Assembly: GCA_934680015.1 (NCBI GenBank)
Contig: CAKUSP010000006.1
Location: forward strand, 1 to 64,000
DNA from: an uncultured Bacteroidales bacterium
GTDB lineage: Bacteria > Bacteroidota > Bacteroidia > Bacteroidales > UBA932
DNA length: 64,000 nt
Direction: 5' to 3'
In this document: positions 1 to 7,999 of the stretch, piece by piece
How the letters are laid out: every line of letters starts with the position of its first letter
How positions within the stretch are numbered: the first letter of the stretch is position 1
Made by a program: the position numbers and the translations under genes
The notes under the pieces: model-generated
Database searches by the model: none
The model's input: only the letters and a program-made list of their open reading frames with translations
What the model was told of the DNA's origin: nothing

Positions 1-2
1 GA

Positions 3-30
3 CAAAAAAAAGAGTTTCAACAGAAACTCT
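3..30 (-). terminator. Hairpin plus T-run, leftward terminator
   Basis: An 8-bp perfect stem, AGAGTTTC (11-18) and GAAACTCT (23-30), closes an AACA loop. The A-run at 4-10 reads as a T-run immediately after the stem on the minus strand, so it is an intrinsic terminator for leftward transcription. No leftward gene is recognisable to its right before rplC. It could end an unannotated small RNA, or serve a gene left of the window as a poor rightward terminator. Confidence 0.4.
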
Positions 31-207
31 ATCAAATAATTGCAATTTTTTTATTCTACGGAAGTGTCAAACTTCCGGGTACATTATATTTACATCTGGT
101 GGTTGTTCTGATTATACGCTCAATCTTGGAGGCGGCTACAATTTCGCTCAGGTTAATAGTTTAGAACGGGTAATAGGAAAATCCAATAACAGACGAATTT
201 CAATCCG

Positions 208-239
208 TTTGGAAATAAGAAAGTTATTTCGTATATTTG
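208..239 (+). promoter_or_regulatory. Bacteroides-type promoter of the ribosomal operon
   Basis: TTTG at 208-211 and TATATTTG at 232-239 are separated by 20 bases. They match the Bacteroidetes primary sigma consensus TTTG-N19-21-TAnnTTTG. The predicted start lies a few bases after 239, leaving a leader of about 55 bases before the rplC ATG at 299. It shows that this ribosomal block is transcribed on its own here. Confidence 0.8.
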
Positions 240-298
240 CAACCCCTAAAAAGGGAATTAATTCATTTTTACTTTATAAACAATTAATTATCAAACCA

Positions 299-919
299 AT
301 GCCTGGATTAATTGGAAAGAAAATCGGAATGACATCCGTTTTCGGTGCCGATGGAAAGAATATTCCATGCACCGTTATCGAGGCTGGTCCGTGCGTTGTT
401 ACGCAGCTCCGTACAGTAGAAAAAGATGGTTATGCCGCTGTACAGCTTGCCTATGACGAAATTACAGAAAAGCACACCAGCGCGCCTCTCCAGGGGCACT
501 TTAAAAAGGCAGGAACCACTCCTAAGCGTAAGCTTGTCGAGTTTAAGACGAACTTCGCGGGAGAGCTAAAACTAGGCGATGTCGTCGCTTTGGACGTTTT
601 TGATGGCGTTCCATTCGTCGATGTAGTCGGTACTTCAAAAGGTAAGGGATTCCAGGGCGTAGTTAAACGTCACGGATTTGCCGGAGTCGGTGGACAGACC
701 CATGGTCAGCACAATCGTCTTCGTCACCCTGGTTCTATGGGCGCATCATCTTGGCCTTCTCGCGTATTCCCAGGAATGCGTATGGCTGGTCATATGGGCA
801 ATGACAGAGTTAAAGTGGAGAACCTTCAGGTACTTAAACTCATTCCAGAGAGTAATCTTCTCGTTGTAAAAGGTTCCGTTCCGGGAGCCAAGGGTTCTTA
901 TGTAATTGTGGAGGCTTAG
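299..919 (+). CDS. rplC: 50S ribosomal protein L3
   Basis: L3 binds near the 3' end of 23S rRNA, helps start 50S assembly and reaches toward the peptidyl-transferase centre. The 206-residue product has the usual length. It shows the start [15 protein letters not shown] and the conserved loop [17 protein letters not shown]. The ATG at 299 is chosen over an upstream ATG at 209 because the 30 extra residues are unlike L3 and the promoter -7 box at 232-239 would lie inside them. It is the first gene of a tightly packed seven-gene block; rpsJ is not next to it. Confidence 0.97.
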   Translation: MPGLIGKKIGMTSVFGADGKNIPCTVIEAGPCVVTQLRTVEKDGYAAVQLAYDEITEKHTSAPLQGHFKKAGTTPKRKLVEFKTNFAGELKLGDVVALDVFDGVPFVDVVGTSKGKGFQGVVKRHGFAGVGGQTHGQHNRLRHPGSMGASSWPSRVFPGMRMAGHMGNDRVKVENLQVLKLIPESNLLVVKGSVPGAKGSYVIVEA

Positions 920-923
920 GAGT

Positions 924-1553
924 ATGAAACAACTTTCAGTTTACAAAATCGACGGAACAGAATCCGGAAAGCAGGTAACTCTTGATGAGAAGGTATTCGG
1001 TATTACACCGAACGACCATGCTATTTACCTAGATGTAGTTCAGTATCTCGCTAATCAGCGTCAAGGAACATCGAAGACAAAGGACCGTAGTGAGAATGCT
1101 CACAGTACAAAGAAACTTGGCCGTCAGAAAGGCGGTGGCGGTGCTCGTCATGGCTCTCTTAAAGCAGGTATATTTGTCGGTGGTGGTACCATTCATGGAC
1201 CTAAGCCACGTTGCTATTGGCATAAGCTTAACAAGAAGGTAAAATCTCTTGCACGTTGCTCTGCTCTTTCTTATAAGGCTGCAGCTGAGGCTATTACTTT
1301 CGTTGAGCCATTCACGATGGAAGCTCCTAAGACTAAGGATTTCATCAAGATTCTTGAGAATATCAAGGCTGGTGATCGTAAGGTGCTTTTCGTGCTCCCT
1401 GCTAATTCAAACAATATTTTCCTTTCATCCCGTAACCTTCAGAATGTGAATGTCATTACTGTGGACGAGATCAATACTTATACTATCATGAATGCAAATT
1501 CAATAGTATTTGTAGATGGCGTTCAGGACATCCTTTCAGCTAGGGTTAAATAA
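924..1553 (+). CDS. rplD: 50S ribosomal protein L4
   Basis: L4 is a 50S assembly protein whose long loop lines the exit tunnel; in some bacteria it also represses its own operon. The 209-residue product carries the conserved glycine-rich and basic stretch GGGARHGSLKAGIFVGGG followed by HGPKPR. The ATG at 924 is chosen because the family begins at this point and a GGAG-like motif (919-922) lies just upstream. The longer frame from 906 would overlap the end of rplC. It is four bases downstream of rplC, in the same operon. Confidence 0.97.
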   Translation: MKQLSVYKIDGTESGKQVTLDEKVFGITPNDHAIYLDVVQYLANQRQGTSKTKDRSENAHSTKKLGRQKGGGGARHGSLKAGIFVGGGTIHGPKPRCYWHKLNKKVKSLARCSALSYKAAAEAITFVEPFTMEAPKTKDFIKILENIKAGDRKVLFVLPANSNNIFLSSRNLQNVNVITVDEINTYTIMNANSIVFVDGVQDILSARVK

Positions 1554-1566
1554 AACTAGATAAGAG

Positions 1567-1857
1567 ATGGGAATTTTAATTAAGCCAATCGTTACAGAGA
1601 AGTTGACGGATCAGGGCGAAAAGTTGAACCGTTATGGCTTTGTGGTAGATCGCAAGGCTAATAAACTTCAGATAAAGGACGCAGTTGAGAAAGCCTATGG
1701 CGTTTCTGTAGCTGATGTCAATACAGTTAACTATCACGGAAAGAGAAAGCAGCGTTATACAAAGGCTGGACTTCTTCGTGGCCGTATGAATCACTTCAAG
1801 AAGGCATATGTAACTCTTGCAGGTGAGGATAAGATAGATTTTTACGCTAATATCTAG
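1567..1857 (+). CDS. rplW: 50S ribosomal protein L23
   Basis: L23 sits at the exit-tunnel mouth and is a docking site for trigger factor and SRP. The product has 96 residues, the normal length. It opens with MGILIKPIVTEKLT, the typical 'P-hh-TEK' start, and keeps the family's VEKAYGVSVADVNTVNYHGK core. It lies 13 bases after rplD and 12 before rplB, so is clearly part of the same transcript. Confidence 0.96.
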   Translation: MGILIKPIVTEKLTDQGEKLNRYGFVVDRKANKLQIKDAVEKAYGVSVADVNTVNYHGKRKQRYTKAGLLRGRMNHFKKAYVTLAGEDKIDFYANI

Positions 1858-1869
1858 GAGGAATAGACA

Positions 1870-2694
1870 ATGGCAATTAAGAAATTTAAACCTACGACCC
1901 CAGGTCAAAGGAATAAGGCTATAAGCGCTTTTGATGAAATCACCACAAGCAAGCCTCAGAAGTCGTTGCTCGCTCCTCTTAAGAGAACGGGCGGTAGAAA
2001 TAATACAGGTCAGATGACCATGCGCTATATCGGTGGCGGACATAAGAAAATGTATCGTATAATCGATTTCTTGCGTAACAAGGATAACATTCCTGCAGAG
2101 GTTCTCACCATCGAGTACGATCCTAATCGTAGTGCACGTATTGCGCTCGTTCAGTACGAGGATGGAGAGAAGCGTTATATCATAGCTCCAGCAGGACTTA
2201 AAGTAGGCCAGAAGGTAGAATCCGGTAGCGGAGTTGCACCTGAGGTCGGTAACACTCTTCCTCTAAGCGAGATTCCTGTAGGTACAATGATTCACGCTAT
2301 TGAGCTTCGTCCAGGACAAGGTGCTGCTATGGCACGTTCTGCTGGTACTTTTGCTCAGCTTGCAGCTCGTGAAGGTAACCATGCTGTGCTCCGTCTCCCT
2401 TCAGGTGAGACCCGTATGGTTTTGGTAACTTGTCGTGCTACAGTGGGTGTTGTATCTAATGGAGATCACAATTTGGAGTCTTACGGAAAGGCTGGTCGTA
2501 GCCGTTGGCTCGGCCGTCGTCCACATAACCGTGGTGTTGTTATGAACCCTCACGATCACCCTATGGGAGGTGGTGAAGGACGTGCATCCGGTGGACATCC
2601 TCGTTCACGTAAGGGCTTGCCAGCTAAGGGATACAAGACACGTAATCCTAAGGCTACTTCAAACAAGTTCATTATTGAAAGAAGAAAGAAATAA
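1870..2694 (+). CDS. rplB: 50S ribosomal protein L2
   Basis: L2 is needed for subunit joining and peptidyl-transferase activity. The 274-residue product is full length. The N-terminal OB-like part has [20 protein letters not shown]. The C-terminal part has [20 protein letters not shown], with the conserved histidine of the peptidyl-transferase region, and ends in a basic tail. The start lies 12 bases after rplW with a GGAGG-like sequence in front. Nothing unusual. Confidence 0.98.
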   Translation: MAIKKFKPTTPGQRNKAISAFDEITTSKPQKSLLAPLKRTGGRNNTGQMTMRYIGGGHKKMYRIIDFLRNKDNIPAEVLTIEYDPNRSARIALVQYEDGEKRYIIAPAGLKVGQKVESGSGVAPEVGNTLPLSEIPVGTMIHAIELRPGQGAAMARSAGTFAQLAAREGNHAVLRLPSGETRMVLVTCRATVGVVSNGDHNLESYGKAGRSRWLGRRPHNRGVVMNPHDHPMGGGEGRASGGHPRSRKGLPAKGYKTRNPKATSNKFIIERRKK

Positions 2695-2716
2695 TAGGAA
2701 TTAAACTTTAGAGATT

Positions 2717-2989
2717 ATGAGTCGTTCATTAAGAAAAGGTCCATATATCCAAGAAGCTTTGGAAAAGAAGATTCTTGCTATGAATGATGGTAGCAAGAAA
2801 AAAGAGGTGGTCAAGACTTGGTCTCGTGCCAGCATGATTTCCCCTGACTTCATAGGACACACAATAGCAGTTCATAACGGAAATAAGTTTATTCCTGTTT
2901 ATGTAACTGAACAGATGGTAGGTCACAAACTCGGTGAGTTCGCTCCTACTCGTACTTTCAGAGGTCACTCTGGTAATAACAAGAAATAA
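2717..2989 (+). CDS. rpsS: 30S ribosomal protein S19
   Basis: S19 forms a complex with S13 in the 30S head near the A-site finger. The 90-residue product begins [11 protein letters not shown] and contains the conserved [20 protein letters not shown] and [15 protein letters not shown]. Length and sequence are typical. It is 22 bases from rplB and 11 from rplV. Confidence 0.97.
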   Translation: MSRSLRKGPYIQEALEKKILAMNDGSKKKEVVKTWSRASMISPDFIGHTIAVHNGNKFIPVYVTEQMVGHKLGEFAPTRTFRGHSGNNKK

Positions 2990-3000
2990 GGAGAAAAGAA

Positions 3001-3417
3001 ATGGGATCTCGTAAAAGACTTATGGCCGAAAAGCTCAAGGAGCAGAAAAAGGTCACAGCTGTAGCAAAGCTTAACGATGTGCCTACATCTCCTCGCAAAA
3101 TGCGTCTTGTTGCAGACACCGTGAGAGGAGTTGAGGTGAACCGCGCTCTCGATCTTCTGAAATTCTCTAAGAGAGAGGCAGCAGGTCGTTTGGCAGTTCT
3201 ACTTAAGAGTGCTATCGCTAACTGGGAGGCTAAAAACCCAGAGAAATCAAAAGAATTGGACAATGGTAATGTTATCGTAAAGACCATTATGGTTGATCCT
3301 GGTCGTACACTTAAGCGTATTCGTCCTTGCCCACAGGGTAGAGCCGGACGTATCCGCAAGCGTTCGAATCATGTTACTATTGTTCTTGATGTTAAACAAC
3401 CAGTAGAGAACAAATAA
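3001..3417 (+). CDS. rplV: 50S ribosomal protein L22
   Basis: L22 lines the exit tunnel together with L4. The 138-residue product has the longer N-terminus common in Bacteroidetes, then [16 protein letters not shown]. The tunnel-loop region reads [20 protein letters not shown]. The ATG at 3001 is preceded by an AGGAG-like motif, which supports this start over the internal ATG at 3022. It ends one base before the rpsC start. Confidence 0.96.
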   Translation: MGSRKRLMAEKLKEQKKVTAVAKLNDVPTSPRKMRLVADTVRGVEVNRALDLLKFSKREAAGRLAVLLKSAIANWEAKNPEKSKELDNGNVIVKTIMVDPGRTLKRIRPCPQGRAGRIRKRSNHVTIVLDVKQPVENK

Positions 3418-3418
3418 T

Positions 3419-4168
3419 ATGGGACAGAAAACTAATCCTATCAGCAACCGTATCGGTATCACACGTGGTTGGGACTCTAACTGGTGTGGTGGAAATTATG
3501 CGGAGAAAATCGCAGAAGATTTTGAAATTCGTAAATATCTTAACAATCGTCTTGCTAAGGCCTCTATCTCGAAGATCGTTATTGAGAGGACACTTAAGCT
3601 TATTACTGTAACTATCTATGCTGCACGCCCAGGATTTATTATCGGAAAGGGTGGCACCGAAGTAGATAAACTTAAAGAAGAGCTTAAGAAGGTAACTAAG
3701 AAGGACGTTCAGATCAATATCTACGAAGTTAAGAAACCAGAAGTTGACGCGCATATCGTAGCTGATTCGATCGCTCGTCAGATTGAAGGTCGCGTAAGTT
3801 ATCGTAGAGCTATCAAGATGGCCGTTGCTAACACTATGCGTGTAGGTGCAGAGGGTATCAAGGTTCAGATCAGTGGCCGTGTAGGTGGCGCTGAAATGGC
3901 TCGCAGTGAGATGTTTAAGGAAGGTCGTACACCTCTCCATACATTCCGCGCAGATATTGATTATGCACTTGCAGTAGCAAATACAAAAGTCGGTGCTTTG
4001 GGTATCAAGGTTTGGATTTGCAATGGCGAAAAGTATGGCAAGCAGGATCTTACTCCAGCTGCACTAGCAGCATCAAATGCTCAAGCTGCAGGTACAGGTC
4101 GTCAGGGCGGACGTAATGATCGTGGCGGACGTCGTAACGATCGTCGCTCACGCAGGGATAACAAGTAA
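3419..4168 (+). CDS. rpsC: 30S ribosomal protein S3
   Basis: S3 lies at the mRNA entry channel of the 30S subunit and contributes helicase activity. The 249-residue product starts [20 protein letters not shown] and has the KH-type motif [14 protein letters not shown]. It ends in a glycine- and arginine-rich tail (about residues 215-249), as is common in Bacteroidetes S3. It is the last gene of this block: rplP, rpmC and rpsQ, which normally follow, are missing, and a terminator comes next. Confidence 0.97.
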   Translation: MGQKTNPISNRIGITRGWDSNWCGGNYAEKIAEDFEIRKYLNNRLAKASISKIVIERTLKLITVTIYAARPGFIIGKGGTEVDKLKEELKKVTKKDVQINIYEVKKPEVDAHIVADSIARQIEGRVSYRRAIKMAVANTMRVGAEGIKVQISGRVGGAEMARSEMFKEGRTPLHTFRADIDYALAVANTKVGALGIKVWICNGEKYGKQDLTPAALAASNAQAAGTGRQGGRNDRGGRRNDRRSRRDNK

Positions 4169-4193
4169 TTTTCACGAAGAAAATAGTTATATT

Positions 4194-4235
4194 AGCGGTC
4201 GGTTTCGTTTTCGAGATTGACCGCTTTTATTTTTT
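4194..4235 (+). terminator. Terminator of the ribosomal block
   Basis: The stem AGCGGTC (4194-4200) pairs with GACCGCT (4219-4225). It extends inward through a second, wobble-containing helix (GGTTTCG with CGAGATT) to a TTTT loop. A T-rich tail, TTTATTTTTT, follows. The fold and tail are those of a strong intrinsic terminator directly after rpsC, so the operon really stops here. Confidence 0.85.
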
Positions 4236-4241
4236 GAGAAT

Positions 4242-5054
4242 ATGAAGAAAATTATTTTATCCGCAACACTGTTGCTTTCTATTTTGTCAGGCTGTGCAAG
4301 GGAGTCAGAAGCTGAGAAACTTGCTAAATTTAACGATGAAGTTAATGCATTGACTAAGGATTATCAAAACAAGTATCAGTACTTTTCCTCGAATCCCGAT
4401 ATGACACCGGAGCAAATAGCTTCTTCTATCGATTCGCTCTACAATGTGACTATGCCTGTATATAAAGACCTTTGTCTTTCCACTCTAAGAAATAATAGGG
4501 ATAACGCTGTTGGAGTTGAAGCCTTGAAGGTTATTGCTACTGATCTTGAACCTAATGAGTTACAAGATGCTTTGTCCCTTCTTAAGGGGAAAGCTAAGGA
4601 AGATAAAGCGATAAAAGCTATGCAGGAATATCTTGATGCGGTACTTTCTACTGCTGAAGGATCCATGTTTAGGGATTTTGAAGTGGACGGAGTAAAGTTT
4701 TCTGATTTCGTGGGAAAAGGGAAATACATTCTCGTGGATTTCTGGGCAAGCTGGTGTGGACCATGTAAACAGGAAATTCCATATATCGCTGATGTATATA
4801 AGAAATACAATGGAGAGAAATTTGACGTCCTTAGCGTAGCGGTATGGGACAAGCCAGAAGATACGAAAAAGGCTGCCTCCGAGCATGGAGTTGTATGGAA
4901 TCAGATGATTAACACTCAAAAGGTCGCTGCCGACCTCTATGGTGTGGTAAGCATTCCTCAGATTATGCTCTTTGGTCCAGATGGAACATTACTCAAGCGT
5001 AATCTTCGTGGAGAAGAAATAGAGAAGGCTGTAAAGGAAGCCCTTGGACGTTAA
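4242..5054 (+). CDS. Thioredoxin-fold (TlpA-like) lipoprotein
   Basis: This is probably an envelope thiol-disulfide oxidoreductase of 270 residues. It begins with a lipoprotein signal (lipobox LSGC, Cys18), continues with a helical domain of about 120 residues with no recognised family, and ends in a thioredoxin/AhpC-TSA-like domain. That domain carries WASWCGPCKQEIP, with the redox CxxC at 172-175, and a cis-Pro region VVSIPQIMLFGPDG. It is likely anchored to a membrane facing the periplasm. It begins 7 bases after the S3 terminator and overlaps uvrC by 11 bases. Its substrate is unknown. Confidence 0.85.
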   Translation: MKKIILSATLLLSILSGCARESEAEKLAKFNDEVNALTKDYQNKYQYFSSNPDMTPEQIASSIDSLYNVTMPVYKDLCLSTLRNNRDNAVGVEALKVIATDLEPNELQDALSLLKGKAKEDKAIKAMQEYLDAVLSTAEGSMFRDFEVDGVKFSDFVGKGKYILVDFWASWCGPCKQEIPYIADVYKKYNGEKFDVLSVAVWDKPEDTKKAASEHGVVWNQMINTQKVAADLYGVVSIPQIMLFGPDGTLLKRNLRGEEIEKAVKEALGR

Positions 5055-6843
5055 AGAAAAAATAGCATTATTTCCACATTCCCCCGGTGTCTATAGATAT
5101 TATAACTCCGAGGGAGTTGTGATTTATGTGGGTAAAGCGAAGGATCTTCACAAAAGGGTAGCACAATATTTTGTTCCTCCAGAAAGGCTTAATACTAAGA
5201 CAAGGGCTCTTGTAAGCAAGATCGCAGACGCGCAATATTCAGTGGTGGACAGCGAGGCAGATGCATTGTTGCTGGAGAATAACCTAATAAAGCAGTATAA
5301 GCCTAAGTATAACATTCTTTTAAAGGATTCGAAGACATATCCTTGGATATGTGTCAGTTTAGAGCCTTATCCTAGAATATATCTAACTCGGCGTATCGAA
5401 AAAGATGGCTCTAAGTACTTCGGACCATATAGTTCTGGTTATCACGCAAAAAAACTATTGGAATTTATAAGGTCTTTATATCCTATTCGTTCGTGTAATC
5501 TTAAAATAGATGAGTCTGCTATCGAAAAGGGAAAGTTTCGGCCATGTCTTGATTACCATTTAGGCCGCTGTCTTGGGTGTTGCATAGGTGCGGTCAGTAT
5601 GGAAGATTATCGTAAGAGGATAGATGAAATTATATTGATTTTAAAAGGGGAAACGTCATCTCTTATAAAAGATTATAAGATGAGGATGGGTGAAGCGGCA
5701 AAGGAGTTGAATTTTGAATTGGCCCAAGTATATAAGGAGAGAATAGATTTACTAACAGAACATTACAGCAAGAGCATAGTAAGCGGAAGTACTGATATAA
5801 ATGCTGATGTATTCTCGCTAGTTATAGATTCATCTCGAGCTTTTGGAAACTATATACGAATAAAAAATGGAGCGGTAATACAGTCATTGAATTTGGAATT
5901 TAGACTAGGGATCGAAGAGTCGCAAGAGTCGGTACTTAGTTCATTTATCGCTGAGATAGAGAGTCGTATAGGGCGTCTCAGTCGAGAGGTTGTAGTTCCG
6001 TTTCTTCCAGATGTTTCAATAGAAGGAGTAGATTTTAAGATTCCAGTTAGAGGTGACAGGCTTTCGCTTTTAGAACTTAGCCTAAAAAATGCTAGAGAAT
6101 TTCATTTTAATTCGCTGCGTCAACTTGAGAAAACGGACCCGGCTGAGTTCAAAAGAGACGCACTTGAACAACTTAGAGGGGCTTTAGGTATGAAGGAACT
6201 TCCTACCCATATAGAGTGCTTCGATAATTCTAATATACAGGGTACTAATCCTGTAGCCTCTTGTGTGGTTTTTAGAGATGGGCTTCCTTCAAAAAAAGAT
6301 TATCGTAAATTCAAAATAAAGACTGTTGTCGGTGCCGATGACTATGCTTCCATGTATGAAGTTGTACATCGTCGATATGCGCGTCTTCTTGAAGAAGCTC
6401 CAGAAGATCTACCACAGCTTGTAATTATCGATGGCGGTAAAGGCCAATTGGGTTTTGCATACAGGGCTATAGAAGAACTTGGGCTTCAAGATAAGATGGT
6501 CATGGTGGGATTGGCCAAGAGAATGGAAGAAATTGTGCGTCTGGATGATCCATATCCGTTGTTCCTAGATAGAAATTCGCAGGCGTTTAGAGTTGTAACG
6601 CATATAAGGGATGAAGCGCATCGTTTCGGCATTACTTTTCACAGATCATTACGTTCAAAATCGCAGGTTAAATCGGCTTTGACGCAGATTAGTGGGGTAG
6701 GTGAACGCACTGCACAGCGATTGTTGATGCATTTTGGAAGTGTTCCTCGTATAGCATCGGCAAGCGAAGAGGAAATTGCAGCTTTGGTAGGGCCGGCATT
6801 GGCAGAGAAAATAAAAAAAGAACTTGGTACAAATGATAAATGA
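5044..6843 (+). CDS. uvrC: Excinuclease ABC subunit C
   Basis: UvrC makes the two incisions flanking DNA lesions in nucleotide excision repair. The 599-residue product has an N-terminal GIY-YIG nuclease (SPGVYRYYNSEGVVIYVGKAK region, about 13-35), a cysteine cluster region, and a UVR coiled region (about 200-235). An RNase H-like nuclease half follows (IECFDNSNIQG, then VIIDGGKGQLG), with a C-terminal helix-hairpin-helix (ISGVGERTAQRLL). The start must be TTG at 5044: an in-frame stop lies at 5032 and no ATG occurs before the GIY-YIG domain. It overlaps the preceding gene by 11 bases and pnuC by 11 bases. Confidence 0.95.
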   Translation: MDVKEKIALFPHSPGVYRYYNSEGVVIYVGKAKDLHKRVAQYFVPPERLNTKTRALVSKIADAQYSVVDSEADALLLENNLIKQYKPKYNILLKDSKTYPWICVSLEPYPRIYLTRRIEKDGSKYFGPYSSGYHAKKLLEFIRSLYPIRSCNLKIDESAIEKGKFRPCLDYHLGRCLGCCIGAVSMEDYRKRIDEIILILKGETSSLIKDYKMRMGEAAKELNFELAQVYKERIDLLTEHYSKSIVSGSTDINADVFSLVIDSSRAFGNYIRIKNGAVIQSLNLEFRLGIEESQESVLSSFIAEIESRIGRLSREVVVPFLPDVSIEGVDFKIPVRGDRLSLLELSLKNAREFHFNSLRQLEKTDPAEFKRDALEQLRGALGMKELPTHIECFDNSNIQGTNPVASCVVFRDGLPSKKDYRKFKIKTVVGADDYASMYEVVHRRYARLLEEAPEDLPQLVIIDGGKGQLGFAYRAIEELGLQDKMVMVGLAKRMEEIVRLDDPYPLFLDRNSQAFRVVTHIRDEAHRFGITFHRSLRSKSQVKSALTQISGVGERTAQRLLMHFGSVPRIASASEEEIAALVGPALAEKIKKELGTNDK

Positions 6844-7576
6844 GGAAAAATTCAATAAGTGGTTTGGCCTATTCATAATGGTCGGGATGAGCATTGCTGT
6901 GTGCTTTGTAACTATTATGAAATTAGGACAGACGCACGATGGAACGGCATTACTGTTACTATCTGCATTCGCTTCGCTTATGGGCGTGGTGGGCACTGTG
7001 ACTTCTGCAGTGGGAAAGGTTTATACCTATTTTTTTAGCTTTTTCGATGTGTTGATATATGGAATAATCTGCATTATTAACTGGAAAAATGGAGGGGCAG
7101 GGCTTGGTAATGGATTGCTTCATCTTGTGTATTTCGTGCCAATGCAGTTTGTCGGCTTCTTTCAGTGGAAAAAACGTGAGACATTGGGAGGGACAGTACA
7201 GCCCCGTCGGTTGACATCAGTACAGAGGTGGATTAGCGTAGCGGTTTTTGGGCTTTTGGGTATAGTGGTATATTTGGTGCTTGCTAAGTTCGATAGAAGT
7301 TCGGCCGATTCGTTTATAAAGACAGCCGTGGTTTTGGACACACTGCCTGTGGTTTGCAATATAATTGGCCAATTTCTTATGTCTACGGCATACATGGAAC
7401 AGTGGGTGTTCTGGATAGCGGTAAACGTTGCTTCCATCGTTATGTGGACATCGTCTTACAGGCATACAGGTGATTCTTTTACATTAGTTTATATTATAAA
7501 GTATTGGTTTTATCTATTTAACTGTTGTAACGGACTTCGTATCTGGATAAAGCTTTCAGAATCTAAAAAGCAGTAA
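6833..7576 (+). CDS. pnuC: PnuC-type nicotinamide riboside transporter
   Basis: PnuC proteins are SWEET-like facilitators that import nicotinamide riboside, or related vitamins in some branches. The 247-residue product is almost entirely membrane helices. It shows the family landmarks PMQFVGFFQWKK and AYMEQWVFWIAVNVASIVMW, which contain the aromatic/asparagine substrate-site residues. The ATG at 6833 is chosen; the frame also offers a TTG at 6824. It overlaps the end of uvrC by 11 bases. No riboswitch or NadR-type gene is next to it, so the exact vitamin is not settled. Confidence 0.85.
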   Translation: MINEEKFNKWFGLFIMVGMSIAVCFVTIMKLGQTHDGTALLLLSAFASLMGVVGTVTSAVGKVYTYFFSFFDVLIYGIICIINWKNGGAGLGNGLLHLVYFVPMQFVGFFQWKKRETLGGTVQPRRLTSVQRWISVAVFGLLGIVVYLVLAKFDRSSADSFIKTAVVLDTLPVVCNIIGQFLMSTAYMEQWVFWIAVNVASIVMWTSSYRHTGDSFTLVYIIKYWFYLFNCCNGLRIWIKLSESKKQ

Positions 7577-7594
7577 GTCTCTGTTTTCGCCGGT

Positions 7595-7625
7595 TTTGCG
7601 GAATAAATAAAAATAGTTATATTTG
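7595..7625 (+). promoter_or_regulatory. Promoter of acpP
   Basis: TTTG at 7595-7598 and TATATTTG at 7618-7625 are 19 bases apart, a full match to the Bacteroidetes consensus. The predicted leader to the acpP ATG at 7679 is about 50 bases and AT-rich. Confidence 0.8.
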
Positions 7626-7678
7626 TTTGATAAACTCGATTATAGATAATTATTATATAAACTTAAATCTTAATCAAA

Positions 7679-7930
7679 ATGGAGTACGCAGAAATTGTAA
7701 AGAAGGTACAGGATATCATCGTGGATAAACTCGGTGTAAATCCTTCAGAAGTGACGGAAAACGCTAACTTTACTAATGATCTTGGCGCCGATTCTCTTGA
7801 CACAGTAGAACTTCTTATGGAGTTTGAAAAAGTCTTCGGCATTAAAATACCAGATGAGGAGACAGCTAATATATCAACTGTCAAGGATGCTATAGACAAG
7901 GTTGCAGAAAAACTTGGTGCTAGCAAATAG
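7679..7930 (+). CDS. acpP: Acyl carrier protein
   Basis: ACP carries growing acyl chains on a phosphopantetheine arm for fatty-acid and lipid A synthesis. The 83-residue acidic product has the canonical attachment motif [15 protein letters not shown], with Ser39 as the modified residue, and a four-helix length. It has its own consensus promoter and is followed at once by a strong terminator, so it is a single-gene unit. fabF, its usual downstream partner, is absent and the next gene is on the opposite strand. Confidence 0.96.
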   Translation: MEYAEIVKKVQDIIVDKLGVNPSEVTENANFTNDLGADSLDTVELLMEFEKVFGIKIPDEETANISTVKDAIDKVAEKLGASK

Positions 7931-7949
7931 AGGTATTTGCTAAAAGATA

Positions 7950-7983
7950 AAGGCGATCGAAGATTATCTTCGGTCGCCTTTTT
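7950..7983 (+). terminator. Terminator between acpP and the DUF4270 gene
   Basis: A stem of about 12-14 bp (GGCGATCGAAGA with TCTTCGGTCGCC, one G-T pair, TTA loop) is followed by TTTTT on the plus strand. It stands between two convergent genes. The minus-strand side has a weaker T-rich tail (TTATCTTTT), so it may work in both directions. Confidence 0.85.
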
Positions 7984-7999
7984 AATTATGTTAATAGTC

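Larger units (their letters stand above)
1..298. other. Upstream region of the ribosomal block, no recognisable gene
   Basis: These bases hold a hairpin at the left edge, a small GGAAGT/ACTTCC hairpin at about 60-76, and the promoter of the ribosomal operon. rpsJ (S10), which normally sits directly in front of rplC, is not encoded here on either strand. The frame of rplC happens to be free of stops from base 2 onward, but the peptide upstream of the rplC ATG resembles nothing I know and the promoter lies inside it, so I do not call it coding. Confidence 0.6.

Noticed and set aside
60..76. GGAAGT/ACTTCC hairpin considered as terminator or riboswitch element
   Set aside because: Stem of only six pairs with no T-run and no recognisable conserved RNA motif.
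2..298. Open frame continuous with rplC upstream of its ATG
   Set aside because: The translated peptide has no likeness to L3 or S10, and the consensus promoter of rplC lies inside it; chance openness is more likely.
3392..3940. 182-codon frame on the minus strand over rpsC
   Set aside because: Antisense to a ribosomal protein gene and caused by its codon pattern.
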